A stretch of DNA of 35,170 nt, taken from a virus. How positions within the stretch are numbered: the stretch's first letter is position 1; the number at the start of each line of letters is the position of its first letter. The translations under genes and the position numbers were made by a program. The stretch covers positions 1 through 35,170 of the IMG/VR virus record IMGVR_UViG_3300034279_000245. One strand, 5' to 3'. The notes beneath the pieces were generated by a model. It ran no database searches, was not told the origin of the DNA, and was given only the letters and a program-made list of their open reading frames with translations. Below are positions 15,527 through 23,336 of the stretch, piece after piece.

Positions 15527-18138
15527 ATCTACTTAAGACCATCATCGAGCGGCTCAACCAACGTGTTGAGGTTGCGAATATCTTCGACAAGCAGTTTGGA
15601 CTTTGCGAGCTTAATGCAAACGGAAACGACAAAGCTTGGGTGCATTACATCGGCAATGGTCAAGCGGAGGTTGTTACCAACTTCGATGCTAAGCAAGGAA
15701 CATTGTTTTGGGCTAAGCGTGGCAAGGTAACAGTTACCAAGACTGATGCCTACAAGATGAGCGGCTGCAAGCAGTTGTACGTGACATCTTTTCCATTGAC
15801 TGCTTATGCAGTGGTTCGCAAGAGTCATCTGCCATGCGATGGAGATGATGCACAGGATTGGCTTGCATCGAGAATCTACAAGCTGACTAGTGGCACTGAT
15901 TCACAATTTAAGCAGAGTATAGGTGTTATCAACTACGAGGTAATTCCGAGCGGTTACATCAACGAGATTAAGAGCCTAACAGCAAACTATGAATTTGCTT
16001 GTGTGACTGTCGACTTTGATATTCAAATTATCACAACCACTGAGGATGGCTGCTATGATATCTGTGCAACAGGCGACATTCCGCTTCCAGACTTCCAACC
16101 TTGCACACCTTGCTTAACTGAGGTTGCTGTTGATGGTGTTACAATCACCGGAAATGGAACGGCTGCCGATCCATTGGTGGCAGTTGGTGGCGAAGGTGGA
16201 GCGATAGCAGTGGAGAATGATGATGTTCAGGTGACACCGATTGCAACTACATTGAACTTCACAGGCGATGGAGTTACAGCATCACTGACATCACCTGGAA
16301 TAGTTGAGGTAAATATACCGGGCGGAAGTGGAGATGTTGGAACATTGCAGGAAGTTACCGACTTAGGGAACTCGACAACCAATGATATTGCATTCACAGC
16401 AAGCGCAGGGCTTTCATTTGACAACGGCGCATTCTTCCGCAAAGGTACAACCGATGCAGGCAATGGCGGAGCAAAGGGCACAGCGCAAATTTGCTCAATA
16501 AGTTATGAGCTCAAGTGGGAAGCAGGAAGGTTGTACTACATGCAGCAAGATGGCTTCACCATTCGAGATGTGACTCACAACTTTACACTTGTGCCTCAAG
16601 TAACTGATGACAGCACGAAGGGCTTTGTGGCAGGTTCTCGATGGAGCTTAGATGATGGCACTGTTTACCTATGTTCTGATGCCACAATCGGCGCAGCTGT
16701 TTGGGCAGTTGTTGCAGTTGGCGGAGTCACATCGGTTACAGGCACAGCACCTATTGCATCAAGTGGCGGTGCAAATCCAGACATTAGCATCACTCAAGCA
16801 AATACCACAACGGATGGCTACTTGAGTTCAACGGACTGGAATACATTTAATAACAAAGGATCAGTCTCATCGGTTGACCTTACAATGCCTGCCGCATTCT
16901 CTGTCACTGGCAACCCAGTAACAACGAGCGGAATATTGGCGGTGGCAGCGGCAGGACTTTCAACGCAATATATCAGAGGTGATGGGCAGCTTGCAAACTT
17001 CCCTACATCAAGCGGCGGCGGTTCATCAGTTAGTTACTACCTCAACGGCTCTGTTCCCCAAGGTACATTTGCTGGTTCTGCTTATGAGCAAATGAGTAAA
17101 ACTCCAGTCTTAGGAGGTGGTACAACCTTTACAAGAACTAATGCTCAAGGTAATGGATTGATAGCACAATTTATTACAGATGCAAACGACCCAAGTGTTT
17201 TATCAATACCGGCAGGTAATTGGAATTTAGAACTATTTTTTAGAGCAACATCAAATGGTGGTAGTCCGTCATATTATGTTGAATTGCTCAAGTATGATAC
17301 CATAGGACTTACATTTACATCAATTGCAACTGACTCAGCAACACCTGAAGGTATTACAAACGGCACTACATTAGATGCTTATTTCACTGCATTAGCAGTG
17401 CCTGCCACTACACTTGCAGTAACCGATAGATTAGCACTTAGAGTATTTGTAAACACATCAGGTAGAACAATTGAACTACATACTGAGAATGGTCACCTAT
17501 GCCAAGTCATTACCACTTTCTCCACTGGCTTAACTTCGCTTAATGGACTGACTGCTCAGACTCAGCTTCTGGCAGTTGGTACAAGTGGCACTGACTTCGC
17601 GATATCATCAACAACTGCAACTCACACCTTTAACCTACCAACGGCATCAGCTGCTAACAGAGGTGCGCTGAGCACAACTGATTGGACTGCCTTCAACGCC
17701 AAGCAGGATGCACTGGTAAGCGGCACGAACATCAAGACCATAAACTCGACAAGCATCCTTGGAAGCGGTAACTTTGCCACTCCATTCGAGCTTGTTGTCG
17801 CAGCATCAGATGAGACTACTGCGCTAACTGCCGGAACGGCGAAGATAACTTTCCGCATGCCGAGGGCAGTGACCTTATCAGCTGTTAGAGCATCGCTTAC
17901 AACGGCTCAAGCAAGTGGGAATATCTTTACCGTTGATATCAATGAAGGCGGCACAAGCATCTTAAGCACTAAGCTGACAATCGACAACACCGAAAAGACA
18001 AGCACAACGGCTGCCACTCCTCCAGTGATCAGCGATACTACTCTTGCCGATGATGCAGAGATTACAATCGACATCGACCAGATTGGAAATGGAACAGCGA
18101 GAGGATTAAAAGTAATGTTAATAGGTAATTACGCATGA
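15523..18138 (+). CDS. Neck-like domain fused to a long tail fibre
   Basis: 871 residues. Residues 1-190 are a compact, Cys-containing domain that looks like a stand-alone neck or tail-terminator protein, ending at about CYDIC. The rest is fibre-like: Gly/Thr/Ser/Asn-rich beta repeats with DGYLSSTDWNTFNNK (encoded near 16816-16860) and LSTTDWTAFNAKQ followed by GTNIKTINSTSILG (encoded near 17670-17765). These motifs are widespread in fibres of Bacteroidota phages. The end (about 760-871) is a separate small beta domain. It is coupled to both neighbours by ATGA. It probably anchors to the tail by its N-terminus and points toward the host; the exact role of the N-terminal domain is inferred. 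Confidence 0.7.
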   Translation: MNLLKTIIERLNQRVEVANIFDKQFGLCELNANGNDKAWVHYIGNGQAEVVTNFDAKQGTLFWAKRGKVTVTKTDAYKMSGCKQLYVTSFPLTAYAVVRKSHLPCDGDDAQDWLASRIYKLTSGTDSQFKQSIGVINYEVIPSGYINEIKSLTANYEFACVTVDFDIQIITTTEDGCYDICATGDIPLPDFQPCTPCLTEVAVDGVTITGNGTAADPLVAVGGEGGAIAVENDDVQVTPIATTLNFTGDGVTASLTSPGIVEVNIPGGSGDVGTLQEVTDLGNSTTNDIAFTASAGLSFDNGAFFRKGTTDAGNGGAKGTAQICSISYELKWEAGRLYYMQQDGFTIRDVTHNFTLVPQVTDDSTKGFVAGSRWSLDDGTVYLCSDATIGAAVWAVVAVGGVTSVTGTAPIASSGGANPDISITQANTTTDGYLSSTDWNTFNNKGSVSSVDLTMPAAFSVTGNPVTTSGILAVAAAGLSTQYIRGDGQLANFPTSSGGGSSVSYYLNGSVPQGTFAGSAYEQMSKTPVLGGGTTFTRTNAQGNGLIAQFITDANDPSVLSIPAGNWNLELFFRATSNGGSPSYYVELLKYDTIGLTFTSIATDSATPEGITNGTTLDAYFTALAVPATTLAVTDRLALRVFVNTSGRTIELHTENGHLCQVITTFSTGLTSLNGLTAQTQLLAVGTSGTDFAISSTTATHTFNLPTASAANRGALSTTDWTAFNAKQDALVSGTNIKTINSTSILGSGNFATPFELVVAASDETTALTAGTAKITFRMPRAVTLSAVRASLTTAQASGNIFTVDINEGGTSILSTKLTIDNTEKTSTTAATPPVISDTTLADDAEITIDIDQIGNGTARGLKVMLIGNYA

Positions 18139-18941
18139 GTTTCTTAGTCAACCCCTACGTCTATGGATCAGCTGCCTGCACCGATGTTGATGCACTTGCA
18201 TTTTTAGCGGCGGCAGGTATTACCGATGCCACAATCACATCGGCAGTTTGCACATTGGTGACAACGATGAAGATTGATGGTACCTGGGCCAAGTGCAATG
18301 CTATTTATCCGATGGTTGGAGGAACGGCAACAACGCATAAATTCAACCTTAAGAATCCTGCCGATAGCGTTCTTGCTTTCCGATTGTCATTTGCAGGAGG
18401 TTGGGTGCATTCGGCAAACGGCGCACAGGCAAATGGTAGCAATACTTTAGCAGATACGTTTTTAAGTCCAAGCGTAACATTGACTTTGCTAAATACTCAT
18501 TTATCCTTTTATTCAAGAACCTCAACAATAGGAAACAACAACAGAGATATTGCAGCTTTCACTGCTAACTCTACGCCATCGTTTTCATTGGGAACAAATA
18601 CCGGCTTGTTGGTATCCGACCACTACTGGTTTACAACTAACCGAATGACAAGGTCTATTCCCAATGCACAGGGCATGATGCTAACAAGCAGAACCAATGA
18701 CACGACCCACAAATCTTACAGAAATGGTGTGCAATTGGGAGCAACTGATACTGTATCCAATGCAGGCAAGGTGATGCCAACAAATAATTTATACTTAGGA
18801 GCGGCAAATGGATCGTCAGGAACATTTTCAAACAAGCAGTATGCGTTTGCATCCATCGGCAGCGGCTTGACTGATGCAGAAGCATTGGCATTTTATAATG
18901 CCGTACAAGCGTTTCAAACAACTTTAGGAAGACAAGTATAA
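18135..18941 (+). CDS. Lectin-like tail fibre or receptor-binding protein
   Basis: 268 residues. It opens with SFLVNPYVYGSAACTDVDA and ends with a helical LTDAEALAFYNAVQAFQTTLGRQV-type tail (residues about 244-268). The middle (about 70-240) has the strand pattern of a concanavalin A/LamG jelly roll, including a NNLYLGAANG segment. Such proteins in Bacteroidota phages are predicted to sit at the fibre tip and bind surface sugars. No catalytic residues are evident. Coupled to the fibre gene by ATGA. Confidence 0.6.
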   Translation: MSFLVNPYVYGSAACTDVDALAFLAAAGITDATITSAVCTLVTTMKIDGTWAKCNAIYPMVGGTATTHKFNLKNPADSVLAFRLSFAGGWVHSANGAQANGSNTLADTFLSPSVTLTLLNTHLSFYSRTSTIGNNNRDIAAFTANSTPSFSLGTNTGLLVSDHYWFTTNRMTRSIPNAQGMMLTSRTNDTTHKSYRNGVQLGATDTVSNAGKVMPTNNLYLGAANGSSGTFSNKQYAFASIGSGLTDAEALAFYNAVQAFQTTLGRQV

Positions 18942-19141
18942 TGGAAGTATATAAACTAACATACGAAGAGGCTCAGAGCCTTGTTGGCATTCAGTTTATG
19001 CCCGATAATTATTTCAACCCCATCATGGATGCTGATGGAAATCATATAATCAGCATTGAAGAAGTTGAGCAGTGCTCAATTGATTGGGTGAAAGCATTAC
19101 CTTTGATAACCTATAAACCTATTGAATTATGGCAGGAGTAA
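18941..19141 (+). CDS. Small hypothetical protein in the fibre cluster
   Basis: 66 residues, acidic, no membrane segment. It starts at TAATG with the lectin-like gene and overlaps the next fibre gene by 13 nt. Position suggests a fibre chaperone or attachment factor; no family is recognised. Confidence 0.6.
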   Translation: MEVYKLTYEEAQSLVGIQFMPDNYFNPIMDADGNHIISIEEVEQCSIDWVKALPLITYKPIELWQE

Positions 19142-19638
19142 AGATTACCGACTTACCATTAATTACTGAAGCGGAAAGTGGTGACTTGCTTTATATCGTA
19201 GATATAAGCAACACAACCGAATCTCCGCAAGGTACATCTTCGCAGATTTCGGTGGGGAATATTGCAGGTTTTGATAGTGGAAGCTATACTCCGACAATTA
19301 GCGGACAAACGAATGGCATATTAGTATCACCGATTTCTAGCACATACATTAAAATAAAAAACATTGTATCAGTTTCAGCTATGTTGGATATTCAATTGGC
19401 ATCAAGTGAAAATACTGGTACTTTTCAAATTGAACTTCCAGTAGCATCAAATTTCACAAATTCAAATCAATGTTTTGGCTTAATGCAATGGTCTTATGGT
19501 GGAATTTTAGCTGAAATAGTAGGCTTAACAATTGAATCAAATTCTATAAACAATACATGTATTGTAGGATTAAGTACCGCAACAGATAACATTCAATTGT
19601 TATATGCTGTAATTCAGTTTCAATATGAAATTATTTAA
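19129..19638 (+). CDS. Receptor-binding candidate, tandem copy 1
   Basis: 169 residues. The first 45 residues (MAGVKITDLP, then GDLLYIVDISNTTESP and a VGN box) are nearly the same as in the next gene, while the remaining 120 residues are unrelated at sight: beta-rich with many Ile, Ser and Asn. A shared N-terminal docking module with divergent tips is typical of alternative fibre tips. No enzymatic motif. Confidence 0.6.
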   Translation: MAGVKITDLPLITEAESGDLLYIVDISNTTESPQGTSSQISVGNIAGFDSGSYTPTISGQTNGILVSPISSTYIKIKNIVSVSAMLDIQLASSENTGTFQIELPVASNFTNSNQCFGLMQWSYGGILAEIVGLTIESNSINNTCIVGLSTATDNIQLLYAVIQFQYEII

Positions 19639-19650
19639 AATCAAACCATC

Positions 19651-20145
19651 ATGGCAGGAGTAAAAATTACAGACTTACCACCACTTGCTACGGCAGTAAC
19701 TGGAGACCTATTATACATCGTTGATATCAGCAACACAACCGAATCTCCAGAAGGAACATCTTCAAAGATTACAGTTGGGAACTTGACTAATTCGCTTAAT
19801 GTCGTGAGTGGTACATGGACACCAACATTTAGTAACAATTCAGGAGCATGTGGTAATGTGACATTGACAACTGCATACTATTCAAGAGTAGGTAATATTG
19901 TAACTTGCACAATATATGGCAGTGTTGATACTGATTTTAGTTCTCTTGTTCAGGGTGATTTTGATTTTACTTTCCCAATTGCACCAGTAAGCAATAATGC
20001 AAGAGGGGTAACATCATTTAATCAATATACTAACGGAGCAAGTGATGCTGTTATAGATGACAGAATTTATTTAAGAGCATTGGCAACAGACCCTTTAAAT
20101 TCTAATCAAGAATTTGTTGCATCATTTCAATACTCTTTGATATAA
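19651..20145 (+). CDS. Receptor-binding candidate, tandem copy 2
   Basis: 164 residues, paralogue of the preceding gene over the first 45 residues and divergent beyond. The C-terminal part is beta-rich with Thr, Asn and Phe and looks like a compact tip domain. Twelve bases separate the two copies. Its stop overlaps the endolysin ATG (TAATG). Confidence 0.6.
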   Translation: MAGVKITDLPPLATAVTGDLLYIVDISNTTESPEGTSSKITVGNLTNSLNVVSGTWTPTFSNNSGACGNVTLTTAYYSRVGNIVTCTIYGSVDTDFSSLVQGDFDFTFPIAPVSNNARGVTSFNQYTNGASDAVIDDRIYLRALATDPLNSNQEFVASFQYSLI

Positions 20146-20600
20146 TGCGGCTTAGCGACAACGGCCTGCGCCTCATACAGGAGTTTGAGGGATTGCGCTT
20201 GACCAGTTACCTCTGCTCAGCAGGAGTGCCCACCATTGGATACGGCGCAACCTACTATGCAGATGGCAGCAAGGTAAAGCTCGGGCAGACAATCACCAAT
20301 GCTCAAGCGGCGCAACTTCTCAAGGATCATGTTAAGGAGTTCGAAGGTGCAGTGCTTGGTCTGCTTAACACTACCAAGTTGAATCAGAATCAGTTTGATG
20401 CGCTTGTAAGTTTCTGCTTCAACCTTGGAGCAGCAAACCTTGCAAAGTCTCAGCTGTTGCGGTTTATAAAAGCCAACCCAAACGATCCAAAGATTGCAAC
20501 TGAGTTCCTTAAGTGGAACAGAGCAGGCGGCGAGGTTTCCACTGGGCTTGTAAGAAGACGCAAAAAAGAGGCGCAACTATACTTCACAAAAATCGTTTAA
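20145..20600 (+). CDS. Endolysin, GH24 lysozyme (muramidase)
   Basis: 151 residues. It cleaves the beta-1,4 bond between MurNAc and GlcNAc in peptidoglycan. The GH24 catalytic set is readable: E15 in EFEGLRL, C24 eight residues on (the C variant of the usual D/C position) and T30 five residues further, followed by IGYGAT. A typical NQNQFDALVSFCFNLG block follows at about 97-112. No signal peptide is seen, so export should depend on the holin encoded next. Full length for the family. Confidence 0.93.
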   Translation: MRLSDNGLRLIQEFEGLRLTSYLCSAGVPTIGYGATYYADGSKVKLGQTITNAQAAQLLKDHVKEFEGAVLGLLNTTKLNQNQFDALVSFCFNLGAANLAKSQLLRFIKANPNDPKIATEFLKWNRAGGEVSTGLVRRRKKEAQLYFTKIV

Positions 20601-20605
20601 CAACT

Positions 20606-20806
20606 ATGGCCGCAAGAAGAGTCAATAAGCCAAGGCAAGTGCTTGATATATTCATCAAGTATTGGAGGCCGACCATTGGCTCTTTGGTAATTCTCTCAAG
20701 TGTGTTTGCCCTTATCTTTAAGCAGATCACCACAGAGACTCTTGCAGCTATTGTGGCCGCAATGGTGGCCGCAGGATACATACCAAAAGCAAACGACAAT
20801 GGATGA
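20606..20806 (+). CDS. Holin candidate
   Basis: 66 residues from the ATG five bases after the endolysin stop. A basic N-terminus (residues 1-12) is followed by two hydrophobic segments, about 23-44 and 48-60, with a short link. Size, topology and place after the lysozyme fit a small holin or phage lysis membrane protein. A longer upstream frame lies within the endolysin gene and is not used. Confidence 0.65.
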   Translation: MAARRVNKPRQVLDIFIKYWRPTIGSLVILSSVFALIFKQITTETLAAIVAAMVAAGYIPKANDNG

Positions 20807-21275
20807 AGGAAGAGACTCAACGTACACTACAATTGATGAAGGCTGCGTGGTGGGCATTGGGTGCAAAGTCCATACTCATCATCACACAATTCATATCGAG
20901 CCGAAAATCGTTTACCAATCGATGGTGAAATTCACTATCTTTGGCAAGCAATATTGCACTAATCAATGGGGGCAAACTTATGAGCTTCCTGCTGATGACC
21001 CAATACCAGAGCCAAAGCCGATGCAACAGATCTACGCAAGCGATACAATCACACCTACCACATCTGCATTCTTGCTTGCTCCAAAGCCAGAGGCGAAGAT
21101 AATCATCAAGCCTCGCACCGAGTACACCGAATTTAAGCCCACAATGGATGGGCCTGTGATGGGCACGCTGCTTGTGTTTACAATTTACATCACTGCACAT
21201 TGGGCATGGAACTCAATGGCTGCATGGAATAATCTATATAGCGAACTCTCGGCATGTCTTCGCTCTTCATCTTAG
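20799..21275 (+). CDS. Hypothetical membrane protein in the lysis region
   Basis: 158 residues from the ATG at 20799, overlapping the holin gene by 8 nt. The N-terminal half is His- and Cys-rich (THHHTIH near residues 28-34, a CVVGIGC pair at 17-23). The middle is Pro-rich, and one hydrophobic segment lies at about 130-148. The topology suggests a soluble domain and a C-terminal anchor. No family is recognised. A part in lysis or in anchoring the following PAS-HisKA protein would be a guess. Confidence 0.55.
   Translation: MDEGRDSTYTTIDEGCVVGIGCKVHTHHHTIHIEPKIVYQSMVKFTIFGKQYCTNQWGQTYELPADDPIPEPKPMQQIYASDTITPTTSAFLLAPKPEAKIIIKPRTEYTEFKPTMDGPVMGTLLVFTIYITAHWAWNSMAAWNNLYSELSACLRSSS
20803..20928 (+). 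CDS. Possible nested 41-residue membrane peptide
   Basis: The ATG overlaps the holin stop as ATGA (20803-20806), and the frame runs to TGA at 20926-20928, inside the preceding ORF in another frame. It has a basic/acidic head and one hydrophobic stretch (about 15-32). It could be a second small lysis protein. Only one of the two overlapping frames may be real; the longer one is favoured. Confidence 0.25.
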   Translation: MKEETQRTLQLMKAAWWALGAKSILIITQFISSRKSFTNRW

Positions 21276-21820
21276 AAAGATCAATCGACCTCTTTTATGT
21301 GGTCACCGACCTTGAAGGCAAGATTTTCACGAACAATGAATTGTTCAAGAATTATGTTAGCCATATCAAGCCGACCAAAATCACTGATATCATCAGCATC
21401 GAAGGTGACAAAGCAGACTTTATCGAAGCCATTGAACGAGCTCGCAAACATTCGCCTGAGCCTTCAAGAGTCTATGCTCGCACACGACAGAAGAACACAA
21501 GCGACAGATATAATGTTTGGAATTGTTTTGCGATTGATGACACTCTTCACTTTGTTGGCATCCAGATAGTCGATGTAACTTCCATCAGCTCGCATGAGCA
21601 TGAGCGGCAAAAGAATCTTCTCGAGGAGTTTCGCTTTATGCTTAGTCATGAGTTAAGGCAACCACTTACCAATATCGCAGGACTTGTGCAGATGCTGATT
21701 CAGCACCATGTCGCTGATGATATGGATCGCAAGGAACTGCTTGGCATGATTAGCACTTCAGTCAACAAGCTTGATGATGCCATCAAGGCATTGGTAAAAA
21801 AAGCAGCTCGAGAATTATGA
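21254..21820 (+). CDS. PAS-HisKA protein: truncated sensor histidine kinase
   Basis: 188 residues. Residues about 8-110 look like a PAS domain (FYVVTDLEGKIFTNNELF at the start, FVGIQIVDVT at the end). Residues about 118-185 are a histidine kinase dimerisation/phosphoacceptor domain with an intact H-box, MLSHELRQPLTNI, H132 being the expected phosphorylated His. The frame ends directly after this helix pair. No HATPase domain (N, G1, G2 boxes) follows here or in the next gene, so it cannot phosphorylate itself. It may pair with, drain or receive phosphate from a host two-component system. It lies inside the lysis region, with ATGA coupling downstream. Strongly atypical for a phage of this size. 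Confidence 0.82.
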   Translation: MSSLFILERSIDLFYVVTDLEGKIFTNNELFKNYVSHIKPTKITDIISIEGDKADFIEAIERARKHSPEPSRVYARTRQKNTSDRYNVWNCFAIDDTLHFVGIQIVDVTSISSHEHERQKNLLEEFRFMLSHELRQPLTNIAGLVQMLIQHHVADDMDRKELLGMISTSVNKLDDAIKALVKKAAREL

Positions 21821-21999
21821 CAGACCAAGAAGCGGACGAGAGACTTGTTAAGGTTGCCGCTTGGTACGTCATCGAGCGTGAGATGCCAATCTGCGTGGCA
21901 TTGCAAATCCTGCAAGCAGAGCTCAATGACAAGCGACTATTCTGGGAATCATCAAAGACATTGATTAAACTCATTCAAGATGGCATCTGTACGTACTGA
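21817..21999 (+). CDS. Small hypothetical protein
   Basis: 60 residues, mostly helical, no membrane segment. Coupled to the PAS-HisKA gene by ATGA and overlapping the spanin-like gene by 20 nt. It might act with the PAS-HisKA protein because of the tight coupling. No motif is recognised, and it is not the missing ATPase domain. Confidence 0.6.
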   Translation: MTDQEADERLVKVAAWYVIEREMPICVALQILQAELNDKRLFWESSKTLIKLIQDGICTY

Positions 22000-22627
22000 A
22001 ACGATATATTTGATTGCGCTAATTGTGCTCTTGTTCTTGTTGCTAAAAACTTGCGGAGAAAACATTGCGGATGATTACCGCCTTAAGCACACGATATACG
22101 AGGACAGCATAGTTATAGCCTCGCAGAAGAAGATAATCGCACAGGCGGGCTCTGATGCAGCCAAACAAGCACAGCAGATCGCTGAGCTCGAAGTCAAAGT
22201 AAAGAACGCATCGGAGGTTGTAAAGATTGAGACTCGCACAATCATCAAAACGCAGATCAAGTTAGGCGATACAGTGATGATTGAAAAGAAGCCATACATC
22301 CAACTGCCAAAGCCATTCCTAAAGAGCACCGAGTGGTATACAATCGGCGGCATGATTAACCGACTTGGATGGTTGCATATTGATTCGCTTGTGATTCCGG
22401 CTAAGTTCACCTATGCTGTTGGTGACACCATGCGCACTGGCTTCGTCAACCGACTGCTTAATAAGAAGGATACTGTTGTGCGCCTGAGAGTCGACAATCC
22501 AAATGTGCAAGTGGTAGGATTGGAGAACATCTACATCAAGCAAGACAAGAAATGGCATCAGACAACTGCGTTTAAAGTGGGAGTTGGAGTGCTGATTGGA
22601 GTTGCGGCAGTTAGTGCTGCAAAATAA
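21980..22627 (+). CDS. Spanin-like membrane protein with coiled coil
   Basis: 215 residues. An N-terminal membrane anchor (about 8-24, ending KTCGE) is followed by a Lys/Glu/Ala-rich coiled coil (about 38-80), a compact domain (about 85-190) and a second hydrophobic segment at the C-terminus (about 195-212). Rz-type inner membrane spanins have the same anchor plus coiled coil and are encoded beside the endolysin. The extra C-terminal segment is unusual. The alternative is another periplasmic phage membrane protein of the lysis cassette. Confidence 0.55.
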   Translation: MASVRTETIYLIALIVLLFLLLKTCGENIADDYRLKHTIYEDSIVIASQKKIIAQAGSDAAKQAQQIAELEVKVKNASEVVKIETRTIIKTQIKLGDTVMIEKKPYIQLPKPFLKSTEWYTIGGMINRLGWLHIDSLVIPAKFTYAVGDTMRTGFVNRLLNKKDTVVRLRVDNPNVQVVGLENIYIKQDKKWHQTTAFKVGVGVLIGVAAVSAAK

Positions 22628-22683
22628 TTGTGCTGATTATGTGCGAGATAGCATAATTGCGTGTAAATAGTTTTGAATGTATA

Positions 22684-22713
22684 TTGTGGGAATCAAATAT
22701 AGGTGTAGATTTG
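22684..22713 (+). promoter_or_regulatory. Promoter candidate for the replication region
   Basis: TAGATTTG at 22706-22713 matches TAnnTTTG, and TTG at 22684-22686 is spaced 19 nt upstream, the expected -33 distance. It stands in a 127-nt intergenic stretch (22628-22754) that is AT-rich and otherwise carries nothing recognisable. It is the best full promoter in the window together with the one at 31536-31567. Confidence 0.65.
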
Positions 22714-22754
22714 CCTATCAATCATTCACTAATAAATCATTTACTCTTTTACTC

Positions 22755-22976
22755 ATGAAAACAACAGTTAATTTATTCGAAGGTTCTTATTGCTACTACG
22801 AAGTTTCTACTGATCTTAATGTTAGTCCTGATTTTATCGAAATGAAATTGGCAAAGCAATATGAATATAGACCAACAACAGAATCATTGTGGGCTATAAT
22901 AAGTCAAGGCTCAACAGAAATTGCACGATATGAACTTTTATACGGACAAGGATTGCAAGAAATTAAATTTAAATAA
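22755..22976 (+). CDS. Small hypothetical protein, first gene of the replication region
   Basis: 73 residues from ATG 22755; the longer frame from 22677 would start upstream of or inside the promoter. Acidic, rich in Tyr, AT-rich codons. No family is recognised. As the first gene behind a strong promoter it is a candidate early host-takeover protein. Confidence 0.55.
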   Translation: MKTTVNLFEGSYCYYEVSTDLNVSPDFIEMKLAKQYEYRPTTESLWAIISQGSTEIARYELLYGQGLQEIKFK

Positions 22977-22983
22977 AACTAAC

Positions 22984-23002
22984 GGGCGGCTAACTACCGC
23001 CC
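22984..23002 (+). terminator. GC-rich hairpin in the 3' region, no T-run
   Basis: Stem GGGCGG (22984-22989) and CCGCCC (22997-23002) with a 7-nt loop, directly after a stop codon and 37 nt before the next ATG. It lacks a T-run, so it may be a weak terminator or an mRNA stabiliser. The same stem sequence recurs at 23986-24008. Confidence 0.5.
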
Positions 23003-23039
23003 ACAAACTTTAATCATTCACTAATTCAATTTTTAATCT

Positions 23040-23327
23040 ATGAACACTTTTTTCAAATCACACGATTCAACGCAGTATTTTAACTACGATCATCTATCTG
23101 GCATTATGCTTACAATTGTGCAAGACGGTTGCCACCAAGGTCTATTTCAGAGATGCGACAAGAACTCGCTTGTACTTGTTCGCCAATACTCTAAGGAGAT
23201 GACCCAAGGGCTTCATGAATCGGTTCGCACTTATCATCCATCGGATGTTAACGAGTTCTTCAGAATGTATCAGAAGACGCTGCACAATACTCAAGTATCA
23301 TTCAATCAATTAATAACTCAATTCTAA
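23040..23327 (+). CDS. Hypothetical protein
   Basis: 95 residues, soluble, rich in aromatic residues, His and Gln. It lies between two hairpin-flanked genes and nine bases before the SSB-like gene. No motif is recognised. Probably part of the early replication set. Confidence 0.65.
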   Translation: MNTFFKSHDSTQYFNYDHLSGIMLTIVQDGCHQGLFQRCDKNSLVLVRQYSKEMTQGLHESVRTYHPSDVNEFFRMYQKTLHNTQVSFNQLITQF

Positions 23328-23336
23328 AACAATCAC

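Noticed and set aside
20936-20943. A further TATCTTTG octamer
   Set aside because: It is in the middle of a coding region with no gene start near it and no -33 element; probably chance.
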